From assembly GCA_003290165.1 (NCBI GenBank), contig QNQO01001163.1, forward strand, positions 248,001 through 312,000: a stretch of 64,000 nucleotides of DNA, in the 5' to 3' direction. The DNA comes from Berberis thunbergii. Taxonomy: Eukaryota > Streptophyta > Magnoliopsida > Ranunculales > Berberidaceae. The notes beneath the pieces were generated by a model. It made no database searches. It had not been told where the DNA came from and saw only the letters and a program-made list of their open reading frames with translations. Shown piece after piece: positions 42,684 through 54,411 of the stretch (the first letter of the stretch is position 1; each line of letters begins with the position of its first letter). Made by a program: the position numbers and the translations under genes.

Positions 42684-43602
42684 TAGAGCTAGGCAAGTCC
42701 GGGTAACCGGCCCGAAAACCTAAAACCGAAGCCCAGACCGAATTTTTTAAAATTGAAATTTGAAAATTGAGACTGGACCGAATAAGGCCGATTAACCGGA
42801 TTCTCGGTTCGAGTCAGGCCGGTCTCGGTCCAATCAACCAGATTTTTTTTTCTTTTTTCTCTCCTCTCTCCCTTATCTTCCATCTCCAACAAACAAAAAA
42901 ACAAAGAGATGGAACAATCGCTGGAGATTTTTTTTCTCTTTTTTTTTCTTCTTCCCTCTTCCTTCTGAAGATTCACACCACTATTAGTAGTGGTGGCGGT
43001 GGCGGTGGCGGTGGTGGAAGGAGAAGTTGCTGGAGAGTGGTTGCGGGGGTGGAAGGAGTCACTGGAGAGTGGTTGCGGTGGTGGAAGGAGGAGGCGGGGG
43101 TGGAAGGAGGAGTCGCTGGAGAGTGGAGAATGGTTGCGATGGCGGTGGTGGAAGGAGAAGTCGCTGGAGAGTGGTTGCGGGGGTGGAAGGAGGAGTCGCG
43201 AAGAGTGGAGAGTGGTTGCGGTGGTGGAAGGAGGAGGAGGAGTCGCTGGATCGATTGCAGTGGCGGTGGCGGTAGTGGAAGGAGAAGTCGCTGGATCGAT
43301 TGGAGGAGGAGTCGTGATGATTGCTACCCCCGTCAGGAGTTTCTTGAAAATGTGTTTTCTTGATTGGAGTTTTGATTGCACAGAAGAAGAAAAGGCACGT
43401 GGCAGTATTGCACAGGGAGTCGGACCGGGTCGCTTACCCAACGGGCTTCAGAAATAGAAATCGAAGCCCAGACTAGAAACTTCGGGTCGGGCTGGGCATT
43501 TACAACCTAAATATTTATAATTAATAAAAACCGATCCGAACCGATCCGATCGGTCCGATTGTCGGTTCGGTCCGGGCTTTCGGTCCTAAATGCCCACCCC
43601 TA
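42684..43602. mobile_element. Non-autonomous hAT element, 919 bp, with a GGTGG-rich minisatellite
   Basis: Left end TAGAGCTAGGCAAGTCCGGG; right end reverse complement TAGGGGTGGGCATTTAGGAC. Both sides carry the exact 8-bp duplication GTTTATAC (42676-42683 and 43603-43610), the hAT hallmark. Subterminal CCGAACCGA-type repeats occur at both ends. The centre (about 42990-43310) is an imperfect repeat of GTCGCTGGAGAGTGGTTGCG and GGTGGAAGGAGGA, which opens long frames on both strands; these are low-complexity artefacts, not genes. No transposase. Confidence 0.9.
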
Positions 43603-43610
43603 GTTTATAC

Positions 43611-44385
43611 AATCCTTTTGTGAAGAACATTTAAAAATTGAACCACAATCTATATTACAATTCAGAGTGGAGTTTTACTATTAATTGTTGACTGGGACAA
43701 ATTCAAATCAAAAGAATTAGAGATAAAAGATGGTTATGATTGAAAGTTGGGGAATGTATTGAATTTTGAGGGTTGAGATTTATTTTTTATGATGGCATAT
43801 TTGTAAATATAAAACATGTAGAAGGGCAAAAATAATGAAAAAACTTTTGAAAAAAGTTAGTGGAATGTACATGTCGCGGAAAGAGAAAATATTGTGTTTT
43901 CCTTTTAGCAAAATGAAAATTATTATAACTATCTACATCGTTGTCGAATTTTGATAAACTTAGTATTGTTGAAATGCATTTTTGAAGATCTTTTGAACAA
44001 AATCAATTATCTATTAGGGCCAAAATATTAAAAATATGTATTTCATAATTAAAAAAATGTATAATGTATTACACGTCTTTAATATTTTTCAAAGCTATGA
44101 GACGGGTCGATCATATCTGAGAAAATGAGTCGGGCATCTTAATGCACATTTAAACAAAAATGCTAAACTTTATGTTATGGCGAATTCAAAAATTGGGGGA
44201 GAATTTATTCTCGACGTTTAAATTTTTGCCTCAACTAGTTCAATTCTGACCGAGTCTAACCCTAAAATTTATAATATATATATTTTACCTTAGAATAGGC
44301 TTACACTTCAATACTTATTCAAAGCGAAAACGGGATAGTGATGGTGTTTAATACAAAATACTTAGCAAAAATAAAATTATGTGGA
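43611..44385. other. AT-rich DNA, probably body of a Helitron
   Basis: No coding domain. It leads into the Helitron-like terminus at 44386-44412; the matching 5' end (TC) could not be placed. Confidence 0.45.
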
Positions 44386-44413
44386 GTGCCAACGGCACGG
44401 AGCATACTCTAGT
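44386..44413 (+). mobile_element. Helitron 3' terminus
   Basis: Stem GTGCC (44386-44390), loop AAC, stem GGCAC (44394-44398), a 10-base spacer, then CTAG (44409-44412) followed by T. Hairpin, spacer length, CTRR end and 3' T all fit the canonical Helitron end. The element lies to the left. Confidence 0.75.
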
Positions 44414-44713
44414 GTACTTATATGGGAGAAATGGTTGGGATGAGGGAGTGAGGAACATATGTAAAGTTTGTGGGTTAGAAATGAGGAGTGAGCCTCTCCT
44501 TTAACTAACAAGTGTCCCTTACAATTCCTCTTTCATCCAAGAATATCCCACAATAACAAATCTATTCCTATAGCAATCACATATTATTTATTACTGAGCT
44601 TAGCTTTTGTTAAAGGGGTTAAAAGAGAGAATTGTACACATGTTTGAAAGTTTGTTTCTGGGTGGAAGTGAGGTGGTAGGGTAGTTAATTTATTTTGGGA
44701 AAATTCTAATTGT

Positions 44714-44827
44714 CGAGGAAACCAGCGAGGGAGGGAGGACCCTCCGACCCCCTCGCGATGTGTGCCTTCCATCTCCTGCACGCATCACGAGGGTGTGGAT
44801 GGTCTCCTTCCCTCGTTGGTTTCCTCG
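44714..44827. repeat. 114-bp foldback hairpin
   Basis: Two arms of about 50 bp (starting CGAGGAAACCAGCGAGGGAG and ending GGTTTCCTCG) pair over nearly their whole length around a ~12-base loop near CTTCCATCTCCT. GC-rich within AT-rich surroundings. It could be a small foldback element or a stem-loop RNA locus. Confidence 0.85.
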
Positions 44828-44876
44828 CCAGTTAGCCTTTTCTTTTGAGATACAATTGTTTAGTTGCCATTCTCCA

Positions 44877-45104
44877 ACCACATTATGAGAGGTCTAATTC
44901 TCTGATTAGGCTCCCTGCTTATTAATTTCTTTTTGGCTATATATTTTATTTTGGACAAATTTGAATGCCATTTTTATTGCTTGCTACATACCACATTATG
45001 AGATGGTCTAATACTCTTATTGGGCTCCTTGCTTATTATTTCTGTTAGGCTATATATTTTATTTTGGACAAATTTGAATGTCATTCTTATTACTTGCTAC
45101 ATAC
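44877..45104. repeat. ~113-bp tandem duplication
   Basis: 44877-44988 and 44992-45104 share ACCACATTATGAGA... through ...TTGCTACATA with about 85-90% identity by eye. Confidence 0.85.
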
Positions 45105-46172
45105 TTGTTTATTAACTTGTATTAATGCTAAACTGCATTTGATACTTAATTAATCTTTATGCTCTTTCCACAACTTTGAAAAAAATGAAAGAAAAGAAAA
45201 ATAATTAAAAAGTATGATTTTAGTATGCATAATTGGTACACTGTTCTATGTGAGTTCAGATGTATGTATATATACTTGCCATGGATCGAACTTTGGGTAG
45301 ATGACATGTCCTTCGATGTGACACCCCCTACTTGGGACATGTACAGTTCAAATGATTTTGAAGGCAAGAGAAACACACAGGGTGAGGTGTGTTCATCACA
45401 AAAGGAGAGTGCGATTGTGGAAAAAGAAGTGAAATACTAGGACAAAATGAAAACATTATTCTTAGCATAACACGAAAATTTGTACTAATTACTCTGATTG
45501 GTATGTTTGTATGATTGCCTTGAGGGATGAAACTAAATGCTCATTTAATCATAAGATGAGAACTACATGTCTTCCTTAAGGTAAAAATGTTTATTGTTCG
45601 TATTTTATAATTGTGAGATCTTACGATGAGGTGTATTATATTGAAAATAAGTTTGCTTACACCAGTATTAAAATAATGACCCAGTTTTGTATTTGTTTTA
45701 CAAATTGGGGAGCGTTCGTAATGAGTGCACCCCGAGAGACAGATCCGAGTTAGTTTGGAGGGAGGAGGCAATCAGTTGCAGCTTCAAGGTGGTAGTTGTG
45801 GTTGGGGCACTTTCCAAATTTTCGGTTTTTTTTTTTTATTTTATTTCGTAGGTAATAAGATGCATGACCCCATTTTTATTTTCTTTATTTGAAGTCAAGA
45901 TTTTGGGACGAAATGATGTAATACAATTATATGGGTTTGACATATGATTTATTTTGATGGATTAAGACGTGGTAAATGTTGACATTGGTTATAAGAGGAA
46001 TAATTTTGAGGATGTTAGTTTATTTTATTCATTAGTTGTCTCTTTTTTGTACCATTTAAATTGTTCATGTTGTGCAAAGATTTTTGAATAATCTATTAAT
46101 CTAGATTGTTTAAAAGTCGGGCAGTGATAACCTTGTACATTAATCAACCTAGGAATGTAGGATAATAAAGTT
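45105..46172. other. Intergenic, nothing recognised
   Basis: AT-rich, with only short unconvincing open frames. Confidence 0.55.
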
Positions 46173-46194
46173 GGGGGGGGGGGGGGGGGGGGGG
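46173..46194 (+). repeat. Run of 22 G
   Basis: An uninterrupted homopolymer of 22 guanines in AT-rich sequence. Confidence 0.95.
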
Positions 46195-46817
46195 TTTACA
46201 CCTATACACAACTTAAAATGAGGAAATTTTTTGTTGAAGAGTGGATGTTGGTGTTGTAGTAATATTCGGCCATTGGAAGCCAATCGACCCACTTCTTAGG
46301 ATGGTATTCGATGAAGCAGCAAGGGTAAGTTTCTAAAGTTCTATTTACAACCTCAGACTGCAATCCATTTGGGAATGGTAACTAGAACTCATGCGCAACT
46401 TTGCATCATGCAATTTATACAGTTCAATGGATTGCAAAATAGAATTCTTTATAATTTTAGCATAAGCCCTTAAAAAGAAAAAGAAAAATTTTCCCATTTC
46501 ACCATTGAGTGGAGCATGCACGTTTGAAAGATAAAGGAGAAGCCTTCAAATCTCTAAAAATATCATTGTTCCTTGTTTTCTGAATCACCTATAACACCTT
46601 AAAAAGCAACTTATCTTTGTTCTTTTTATCCAGAGAACGAGATTCAAAAAGTAGCCCAATAGCATGCTCCATACTGGTTGGTTGTAAGATTTCACACATA
46701 GTGGGAATTGTTTGGGCGTCGCACATCCACATGGACCTAGCTCGTTGCCTTGCACCTACTCTCCTTCAATGATGTGCCGCCTACACCTCCTCCTCGCCAA
46801 GTTCTCGCTGAACTGTA
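46195..46817. other. Intergenic or retroelement remnant, no domain
   Basis: No recognisable coding domain. The end nearest 46818 probably belongs to the internal part of the TRIM-like element. Confidence 0.45.
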
Positions 46818-47030
46818 GGCTCTGATACCACTCGTTAGGGCACTTAGGTCACCATACATAGTAATGATATTGCCCACAAGTTAAACACACGTTACATTGG
46901 GCCCTCCAACTGGACCTCGGGTGTGGGGTTTTATCAGAAAATGTCTCGTTGCTATTAGGGAGTGGACTACCTCCTTATAAATCTTTGTGACAACTGCTCC
47001 TTATTTGATGTGGGACTATTCAAGCCAACA
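46818..47030 (-). mobile_element. TRIM-like LTR with tRNA-Met primer-binding site
   Basis: On the minus strand the sequence starts TGTTGGCTTGAATAGTCCCA (47030), has GATTTATAAGGAGGTAGTCC in the middle, and is followed by TGGTATCAGAGCC (46830-46818), a full initiator tRNA-Met primer-binding site. A ~200-bp LTR with this layout is typical of plant TRIM elements. The second LTR was not found. Confidence 0.65.
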
Positions 47031-47193
47031 CCATCCCAACAAGAATAAGAGAGAGCATCCACCATCCAGCTTTAACTTTGCATTGGAAAATAAAAATGAA
47101 AGACAATTTCCTCTTTCAGATTGCACACAACGTATATTGGATCAATTGAAACATGATGGTGAGCTGACTTCAATCTGGTGGGGAGGATATTCT

Positions 47194-49835
47194 TTATAAT
47201 TTTCCACATTGTGAAAAGGGTTGAAGAATGAGCTTTAATCTGCCATACTTGCCTCCAAACTTAAGTAAAAATGGAAAGTGAGTTTGGTGACATGTAGAAT
47301 AAGAAAAAGGAGGATCCTTGGTCAATGAGTGACTGAAAAGCCTTTGCTGCATTTCTAATAGAGAAAATTCCTTTTTTGTCGAAGTTTCAAATTTAAGTAT
47401 CCTCATGCTTCCTCACTCGTAATAGGAATTGCAAGCACATTTGTTGCCACAGGGCTAGGAAAAAGAAGGCTAACAAGTTTCCACATCCCAAGAGGTGCTA
47501 AAAATGTTTGAAGGATGAAACAAGTGCTGATAGAAAGCTCAGAACTCGAATGAGCAGACATTGCAGCCTGCATTGGTCGAAGAGAAAATTTTGGCTTATC
47601 CAAGTATCTCTCAAGATATCAACTTGATCCCCATTTGCTATGGACCAAGTCAAGAAATGTGGACAGAAAGGACTAATTTTCATAATTCCTCTTTAAGCAT
47701 AAGAGGCTTTTTGCACATTTTTGTCTTTAAGAATGTAGAGAAAAGGAATTGTTTTATAGTAGAGAGCTTTCAACAGTCCGCCTCTAAGATCCATAGGGTT
47801 GTGTGCCAATTGCCAAACAAACTTAGCTACTAAAGCCAAGTTTCTTTCCTTCATTGAAGGAATATTAAGACACCTTGCGCAAGTTGTTGAGTGATTTTTT
47901 TTGCCAAGTACACAAATGCAGAGTTTTCCACCTTCCACACCATTCCACCAAAGTTTAAGTTGATCTACTTTATTGATGATAGAGGTGGAGAGAAGGTATG
48001 ATTTCATAATGTAAGTGGGAATTGCACTAGTTACAACTTTGATCATTACTGTTTTCCTAGCTTGAGATACAACTTTAGCTTTCCAAGAAGCCAATCTACT
48101 ATTGACTTTCTCAATCAAGAACAAAAAATCCATGGCTTTTTTTCTTGAGAAGAGGAGAAGGGTTCCAAGATATCTTTCATTTTGTTTGAATTTTTTGGTG
48201 CCAAAGATCCTTTTGATCATTCTAGAAAACTTGTGATGGACATTATGGCTGAAATAAATGGAGGACTTACATAATTCACTGCCTGTCCAAATGCGTCACA
48301 ATAATTCTCTAAGATGGATTTGATGTCATGAGAGGCTCTACAGAAAATCATAAGATCATCTGCATACAAAATATGGTTGATTGATGGATAGTTTCTTCTG
48401 ACTTTAATGCCTTTAATGACCTTATTTGATTCAACATCTGCCAACAATTGAAAGAGAACTTTTGCAATTATAATGAAAAGATAAGGGGAGAGAGGATCTC
48501 CTTGTCTAAACCCTTTGAATGGATATAACCTTTGCAAATAGAACCATTACGGAGAATTGACGATGAACTAGAGGAAATGCATTGGTAAATAAGAGAGACT
48601 CACTGATCAGACAACCCTACTTTCTTCATGATATCAACTAAAAATCTCCTTGCCAATCTATCATACATGTTAGCCATGTCAAGCTTAATTTCTATCCAAT
48701 TTTGCTTTTGTTTCCGAAATTGCTTCATTTGGTAGAAAACCTCATGAACAATATTCACATTGTCTGAAATAGATCTACCGTTAAGAAAAACACTTTGATT
48801 GGGTGAAATAAAAATTTCCAATAAAGATTTCATTCTAGTGGCCATGAGTATGGGAGTGGTTTTATAGATAACATTGCAATCTAAACTTCTCAGGGGACAC
48901 ATGGATTAGCCACTTTAGGAATACGAGAAATGAAAGTTTCGTTCAATTTTGGTTCTACAATCCCAGTGACAAAAAAATATTGAATCACTTTAATCACATC
49001 ACTCCCTACAATCTCCCAATATTGCTTAAAAAAACATGGAAATCATCAGAACCAGATGCCTTGTGACTATCAATAGGTGCCTTGTCACTATCCATACTAT
49101 TAGTTGTAGCTTTGATCTCATCACTGTTTGGAATAAGGACCTGTTGTTCATTGTCATCTTAAATTACTGGATGAAACATATTGTGTATTTCCTCAAAATT
49201 TTTAGGGTTGGAAGAGGTAAAATTTTTGGTGAAGTAACATTGAAGACTTTCTCCAATTTGTTTTATCCTTGAGCCAGACATGCTTTTCTCTCAATCTAAT
49301 GATCAAGTTTATTTTCCTTAGGAAAAGGGTTGCGAGATGGAAGAATTTGATATTCTTGTCTCCTTGCAAGAGCCAAGAACGACCGGATTCGTTCATTCAA
49401 AACATTTCCTCCCTAAAATGTAACTCATGCAATCATTCTTCCAAATGAGAGATATCAACAGTATTAGAATTTGAAGAAGGATTCTTTTGAAGAGAATCAA
49501 GCATACGGGTTGTCTCCTTGATGAAGGTTTGGATATTTTTGAAATCAGATTTGTTCCAAGCAGACAGTCTATGACTCAACTTATTGGGTTTTCAGATGAA
49601 AATTAACTGTTGGGTTCTAATGGTGAGACAAATTCCATCTAGGCTTTAAAAACTCTGTTATTGCACATATGATGTTCTGCCCACATTGCAAAAAAACTAA
49701 AAGGTTTAGGATCATTGTTAAAATTGGAAGAGAGCTCCAGTGTGAGAACTCTATGATCAGAAGAAAAAAGAGTGTTTGTTTAACCAATAACTTGAGGAAA
49801 TAATTGAAGCCAAGGTGTAACGACTCGATCCACAA
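47194..49835 (-). pseudogene. LINE (L1-type non-LTR retrotransposon), decayed
   Basis: Minus-strand pieces in normal order: an endonuclease tail near 49617-49835; 'SWLLQGDKNIKFFHLATL' (49202-49396); RT with 'ISPNQSVFLNGRSISDN' (48600-48902), 'GFRQGDPLSPYLFI' and the intact catalytic 'YADD' in 'HILYADDLMIF' (48217-48537); the thumb part 'SRLASWKAKVVSQARKTVMI' (47693-48220); then a zf-RVT-like remainder. Many frame changes and stops; the 5' end of the endonuclease is missing. Such elements copy by target-primed reverse transcription; this one is dead. Confidence 0.85.
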
Positions 49836-49990
49836 AGTCTTATATTGTCCGCTTTGGGCCCAAAGTTCACACGACTTTAAAATGTGTAGTACTTTGTAGA
49901 TCCAAACTCGTAAATATATAGTACATCACCCTCTCACACCAGGTAATGTGAGGCATAATCTCCCCTTTGTAAATAGCCAACTCTTTTGAA
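49813..49990 (+). repeat. TRIM/solo-LTR-like sequence
   Basis: Starts TGTAACGACTCGATCC and contains TATTGTCCGCTTTGGGCC, wording common to short LTRs of plant TRIM-type repeats. The right edge and target duplication could not be defined. Confidence 0.4.
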
Positions 49991-50911
49991 ATTCATGAGC
50001 TCTTGTACTTCTCCCACACCCTTTCCTTCATATCCGCCCACATAAGGATATCACACAAGGTATGGATGGCAAAATTGTATCTATCTTTTCTTTGATAGAT
50101 GTTATACCACTTGTTTTGTTTGGCTTGGTGAATTTGGAACCACTTAATGGAAGATCAATTAACTCCAATTCAGAGATGAATTTTGCATTCATTCTAAGCA
50201 ATGGTAGACAGAAATGGAGTTGATGTATGGGGAGTAGAGATTTGAAACTAGTAGATGGAAAAGATGGATCAAATCAAGCAATAGACCTGCCTGCAGAAAG
50301 ACAAATTCATGCGCTGGGTTGGTCTGGGCTGGGCTGTTCAGAAGAAGCTGAAAACAATCAAAAGGTAGACAGACAAAGTCACTTGAGAAAGAAGATGAGA
50401 GGTTAGAGGGAGATTCTCAGAGGAGCAGGAGAAACCCAAACCCTGAATTCCAGGTTATAGAAGTCAACAAAAGTAACACTGTATAGTAGAGTTGAACTAA
50501 CTCATTTTTTCGAGATAGTCGACTAGTATTTTCAATGGCATTAGACAACAATCTACTTAATTTCTTTGCGATGAATTGTTTTGAAAGGATTCTGTCATCT
50601 TTGAATTGCAGAAACCATGATTGTAAATAGTGGCTTCTTGTTGTATTCATTATCAAATTGTTTGACAAGCCAGCAGCAGAAAAAATGTGATAAATACTGG
50701 ATGAAAGTGCTAGAGCCAACAACACTAGGTTAAACTAAACTAAAATACAATAAAATAATAATAATAATAATAATAATAAATAATTAAATTTGTTCTATAA
50801 CTCTATTGAACGAAAATGTTAATTGTGTGGGACTGTAGTGTATCGTGAGTCCTTCCTCCTCACATTATCTCCTTCCCTCTTAGATGATAAAGCCCTTTTC
50901 TCTCTGTCTCC
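49991..50911. other. No gene recognised
   Basis: May include LINE 5' sequence; no domain is readable. An (AAT)n microsatellite lies at about 50754-50780. Confidence 0.5.
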
Positions 50912-50919
50912 CCTCCTGG

Positions 50920-51613
50920 TAGGGGTGGGCACAGAATGGGATGGGATGGGACGGGATGGAGTCCATTCCGTCTGTTTGGAACTTGAATGAGATAGACCTC
51001 ATATCGACCTCACTCCATCCAAAACGGGTTCGGGACGGGACGAGAAGAACATGTACTAAATTTTGGTGAAAATTAATATGCAAGATTGAAAATTTTTTAT
51101 TTATCAAACACACAATTCTAAGAACAACTATATAACTTTAAGTCATTGATTATTATTTCCAAATTTCATTAATTTTTACTAGCTTTTTTTTAGAACCTGT
51201 ATTGAGATAGCCATTTTTTGTACATTGCTAATGAAAATGATCAATGAATTTGTCATTTAAAAACTAAGAGGAGCACACATTGCTGTTGTCAAGAGTTATT
51301 AGGAAGAGGAAAAAAAATGAGGGAAAGTGTTTGAGTTAGATTCATTATCTAGGTGAGTCACATGGAAGCTTGTGAAAATAAAATAGTCATGTCGATAAAT
51401 AAAACACCAAATAAAATAGTTATGTCAACAAATAGTTTCATACTATATATTTCATATTAAATATAAAAAAACGGTTCAGGATGGGATTGAAAATCTCCAT
51501 CTCCATCTCATCCCACTCTAGATCAGGACGGGATGAGATTGATCACTCCCAATAGGACTCGAAAAAATCAGGATGAGACGGAATCGGGATCACAGATGAG
51601 ATGCCCACCCCTA
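50920..51613. mobile_element. Non-autonomous hAT element, 694 bp
   Basis: Perfect 12-bp inverted ends TAGGGGTGGGCA / TGCCCACCCCTA. The flanks CCTCCTGG (50912-50919) and CCTCTTGG (51614-51621) are an 8-bp duplication with one mismatch. GGGATGGGA-type subterminal repeats occur at both ends. No transposase. The ends match those of the 42684 element, so both could use the same transposase. Confidence 0.88.
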
Positions 51614-51941
51614 CCTCTTGGTGTGCTATACAAGAAACATTTCATTTTCCCATCTTCATTCTTTTGTTCAATGTCACACTATATCAACCTCCATTCTGGT
51701 TCATCCACGTCTGTTGTTCTTCTTTCTCCCTCGCCAAGCCCATCTTTCATGATTCATCTTTTTATCTACATCTTTATTAAGCGCCACCAGCAACGCATTT
51801 TTTTGCAACTCGATGGTGTCACTTTGTGCACCCACAATTCCTCACGTGTTTAGCCTGTGATAGATACACCAACTACATTAATCACTTGTACCATTTACAT
51901 TAACTTGGAGATAATGGTTTCCAGTTTATAGCCATTACAAT

Positions 51942-52270
51942 TAAGGCTTAACAACAAACCGGTTAAATCGCTCGAACCAATTCGAACTGACTAATTTGGT
52001 TTGGTTTTATTTCAGTTATGGTTCGTAATTTTTTAAACCAAAATGATACGCTCGATTTTCAGTTGTAGGTTGAAAAAACTAAGAAAATCGAACCGAACCG
52101 ATACATATATTTATTATTTATTTATATATGTAATATAGAAAATTAGTAGATAATACATTGTTTTCTTGGTTTAGTTTGATTAAACATTCCGTTCGGATTG
52201 GATTTCTTTGAAACTGATTGACATTGTTGGTTTGTAGTTTCAAGTTGAAACTAAACCATGATCAACCCTA
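51942..52270. mobile_element. Small hAT-type MITE, 329 bp
   Basis: Ends TAAGGCTTAACAACAAACCG and, reverse complemented, TAGGGTTGATCATGGTTTAG; flanks ATTACAAT and ATTACAAC (7 of 8 match). AACCGAACCGA-type motifs inside. No coding. Confidence 0.75.
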
Positions 52271-52278
52271 ATTACAAC

Positions 52279-53194
52279 ATTGCCCATTATCTAGAAAACT
52301 AGAAGCTAGTATAGAGGATTAGGATAAACAATGAGAATGATATGCTTAACTTGCACATGAAGTATAAGTCATTTTAGGAAAGAAACGAATTTCTAAAATG
52401 TAGTGGAAGCGTCATTTTAATTTGAAAGCAAAAGCGACACCAATTACTGCTTAAGTACGTGGGGTTCCAACTTGATAGCAACATTGAACTACTACAATAA
52501 CATGGCATTTTAGGATGAACTGATAGAAACCTTTAGCAAAATAACAATCCGCAAACAATACAAATAAGTTGTAATCACTCTTACAAACTAGAACGATGTC
52601 TACAGTTGTAATGAGAATTTAATTTCACTGTTGAGTTCTCATATTTAATTAGGCTTCTTTCTTTAACCACTCGACTTTCCATGTGAAGTTAGTTCTTTTT
52701 TCTCCTTAGCATACCATTAAGGTTCCTTCCAAATACCAAAATACATGTCATGTAGCTAATTAGAGAATTATTATAAAAATACTTGAATTAACTAAATAAT
52801 CTAACAATTACACTTAAAAATGATGTTTGGAGTGCACTTTTATGCTCTCACCATACCCACCAACCAGCTTATTGCGAGTCCCTAGCAATTCAAACACAAA
52901 AACCAAAAATTAAGACTGAAATAAAACTCCTATTTATACCACTTTTGCTGGTACTTTTGATTGCATTTAGCAAATGCAATAAGCCTTTAAACTCATAGGT
53001 GCTCTAGTTGACGAGTTATAATCTTGTGAGGATTTACCAAAGTGGTACGTGCAAACACTGTGTTATTTTCAACAAATTGCTCAGCCTTGACTTTCAATTC
53101 AACAAATATCACAAATTGTCAATGAGAGTAAAATATCACCAAAAAAAATTGATTCTCATTCATTATCAAATGTAAAACAAGAGTAAGTCTAACC
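52279..53194. other. Intergenic, nothing recognised
   Basis: AT-rich, no domain. It may contain remains of the 3' end of the neighbouring Athila element, but no matching LTR was found. Confidence 0.45.
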
Positions 53195-53218
53195 AGCCAT
53201 GTTTGCTAGCATTTTTTG

Positions 53219-53258
<40 letters not shown>

Positions 53259-53379
53259 TGTGTTTTTATACTTTTTGCTCATTCTTTTTAAAACACAATC
53301 ACAAACATTATCTATAAAAAAGGTAGAAGTGTAAAAAAAACCCAAAAAATGCCAAAAAAAAATGCTAGCAAACATGGCT
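53195..53379. mobile_element. Small inverted-repeat element (MITE-like) containing a CA/TA microsatellite
   Basis: Perfect 23-bp inverted arms, AGCCATGTTTGCTAGCATTT at the left end (53195-53217) and its complement at the right (53357-53379), enclose 139 bp with (CA)14(TA)6 at 53219-53258. No clear target duplication. Confidence 0.75.
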
Positions 53380-54411
53380 AGCTAGAATTGTTATTAAAAT
53401 AATAAACTTCATCTTCATGAGTTCTAGAACTCAAAATAAGGTACATCAATTATAAATTGTTTGTAAGAAACCACAAGTTCCCTTTGGTGTAAAGTGAACC
53501 AACACATATACATGGAGCTTCAAAGTAACTCTTATATACATGACTTATTATCTCAAAATTCATTGGAATTTTCATTTGTTGAAACAACCAAAACAATGGA
53601 TACTAACACAAATATATATATGTTTTACTTATTAAGGATATATGTGTGGACTGTGCAATGTTTAAATCTCTTAAGTTTTCTAGTTGATCCATGTAACGAG
53701 CTTTAGATCAGTGACTCCCAAACCAGATGGCTTTAGGGCATTAGGTATAAAAACACCCCTACGGAATTGTTAACTCGAGTAAAAAAATCTACGAAGTTAA
53801 ACTAGTTTACTTATACATTACACCATGCTAAGGTTACTCATCCAACAAATTTACCAATTTATCCCGAGATATAAGCATGCATATTTGGTTTCACCTTTAC
53901 ATACACTATGAGCCAATGTGCATGTGCTAAATTCAAAGTGAAACAATTGGACTACTTACTAACAAAAATAAGTAATACAAATTCAGATTTCATAGAAATA
54001 TGATCATGTCTTCACCATTTTAAACGTACTCATGAATTTTGAATCAAGACAAAAGTTCAACAACACTCTAAAAAACAATTTAATTCATCATTGAGTTCAA
54101 CATAACCATGCCAAGATGTCATTGCAATTTATTATTATTATTGTTTTATAATTTTTTTTAATAAAAAAAAACAACATTTACACACCCCCAACCTAAATTG
54201 GACCGTTGTAATGGGGAGGGGAAGAGAGAAAAATAATAGTGATCTAACAACCTAGCAAAACAGAATATGAAAATAATAAAAAGTAAGCAAAGGAAGGACT
54301 TAGTTGGATTTGTATAACTCGTGAGCTCCTCAACATAAATTTCTTCGTTGCTCTTTGGGTGACCTCCCAAGTAATGCTAAGTTTATAGCCTTCATCCAGA
54401 CTGGATGACTC
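53380..54411. other. No gene recognised
   Basis: AT-rich. It probably contains the 3' untranslated part of the Athila-type element. No LTR could be matched to the one at 59097. Confidence 0.45.

Noticed and set aside
42689..43441. A 250-residue open frame on the minus strand, the longest in the window, with long frames opposite it
   Set aside because: It is made by a GGTGG/GAAGGA minisatellite inside a hAT element bounded by 8-bp duplications. Composition is low-complexity P, S, T and H, and no domain is visible.
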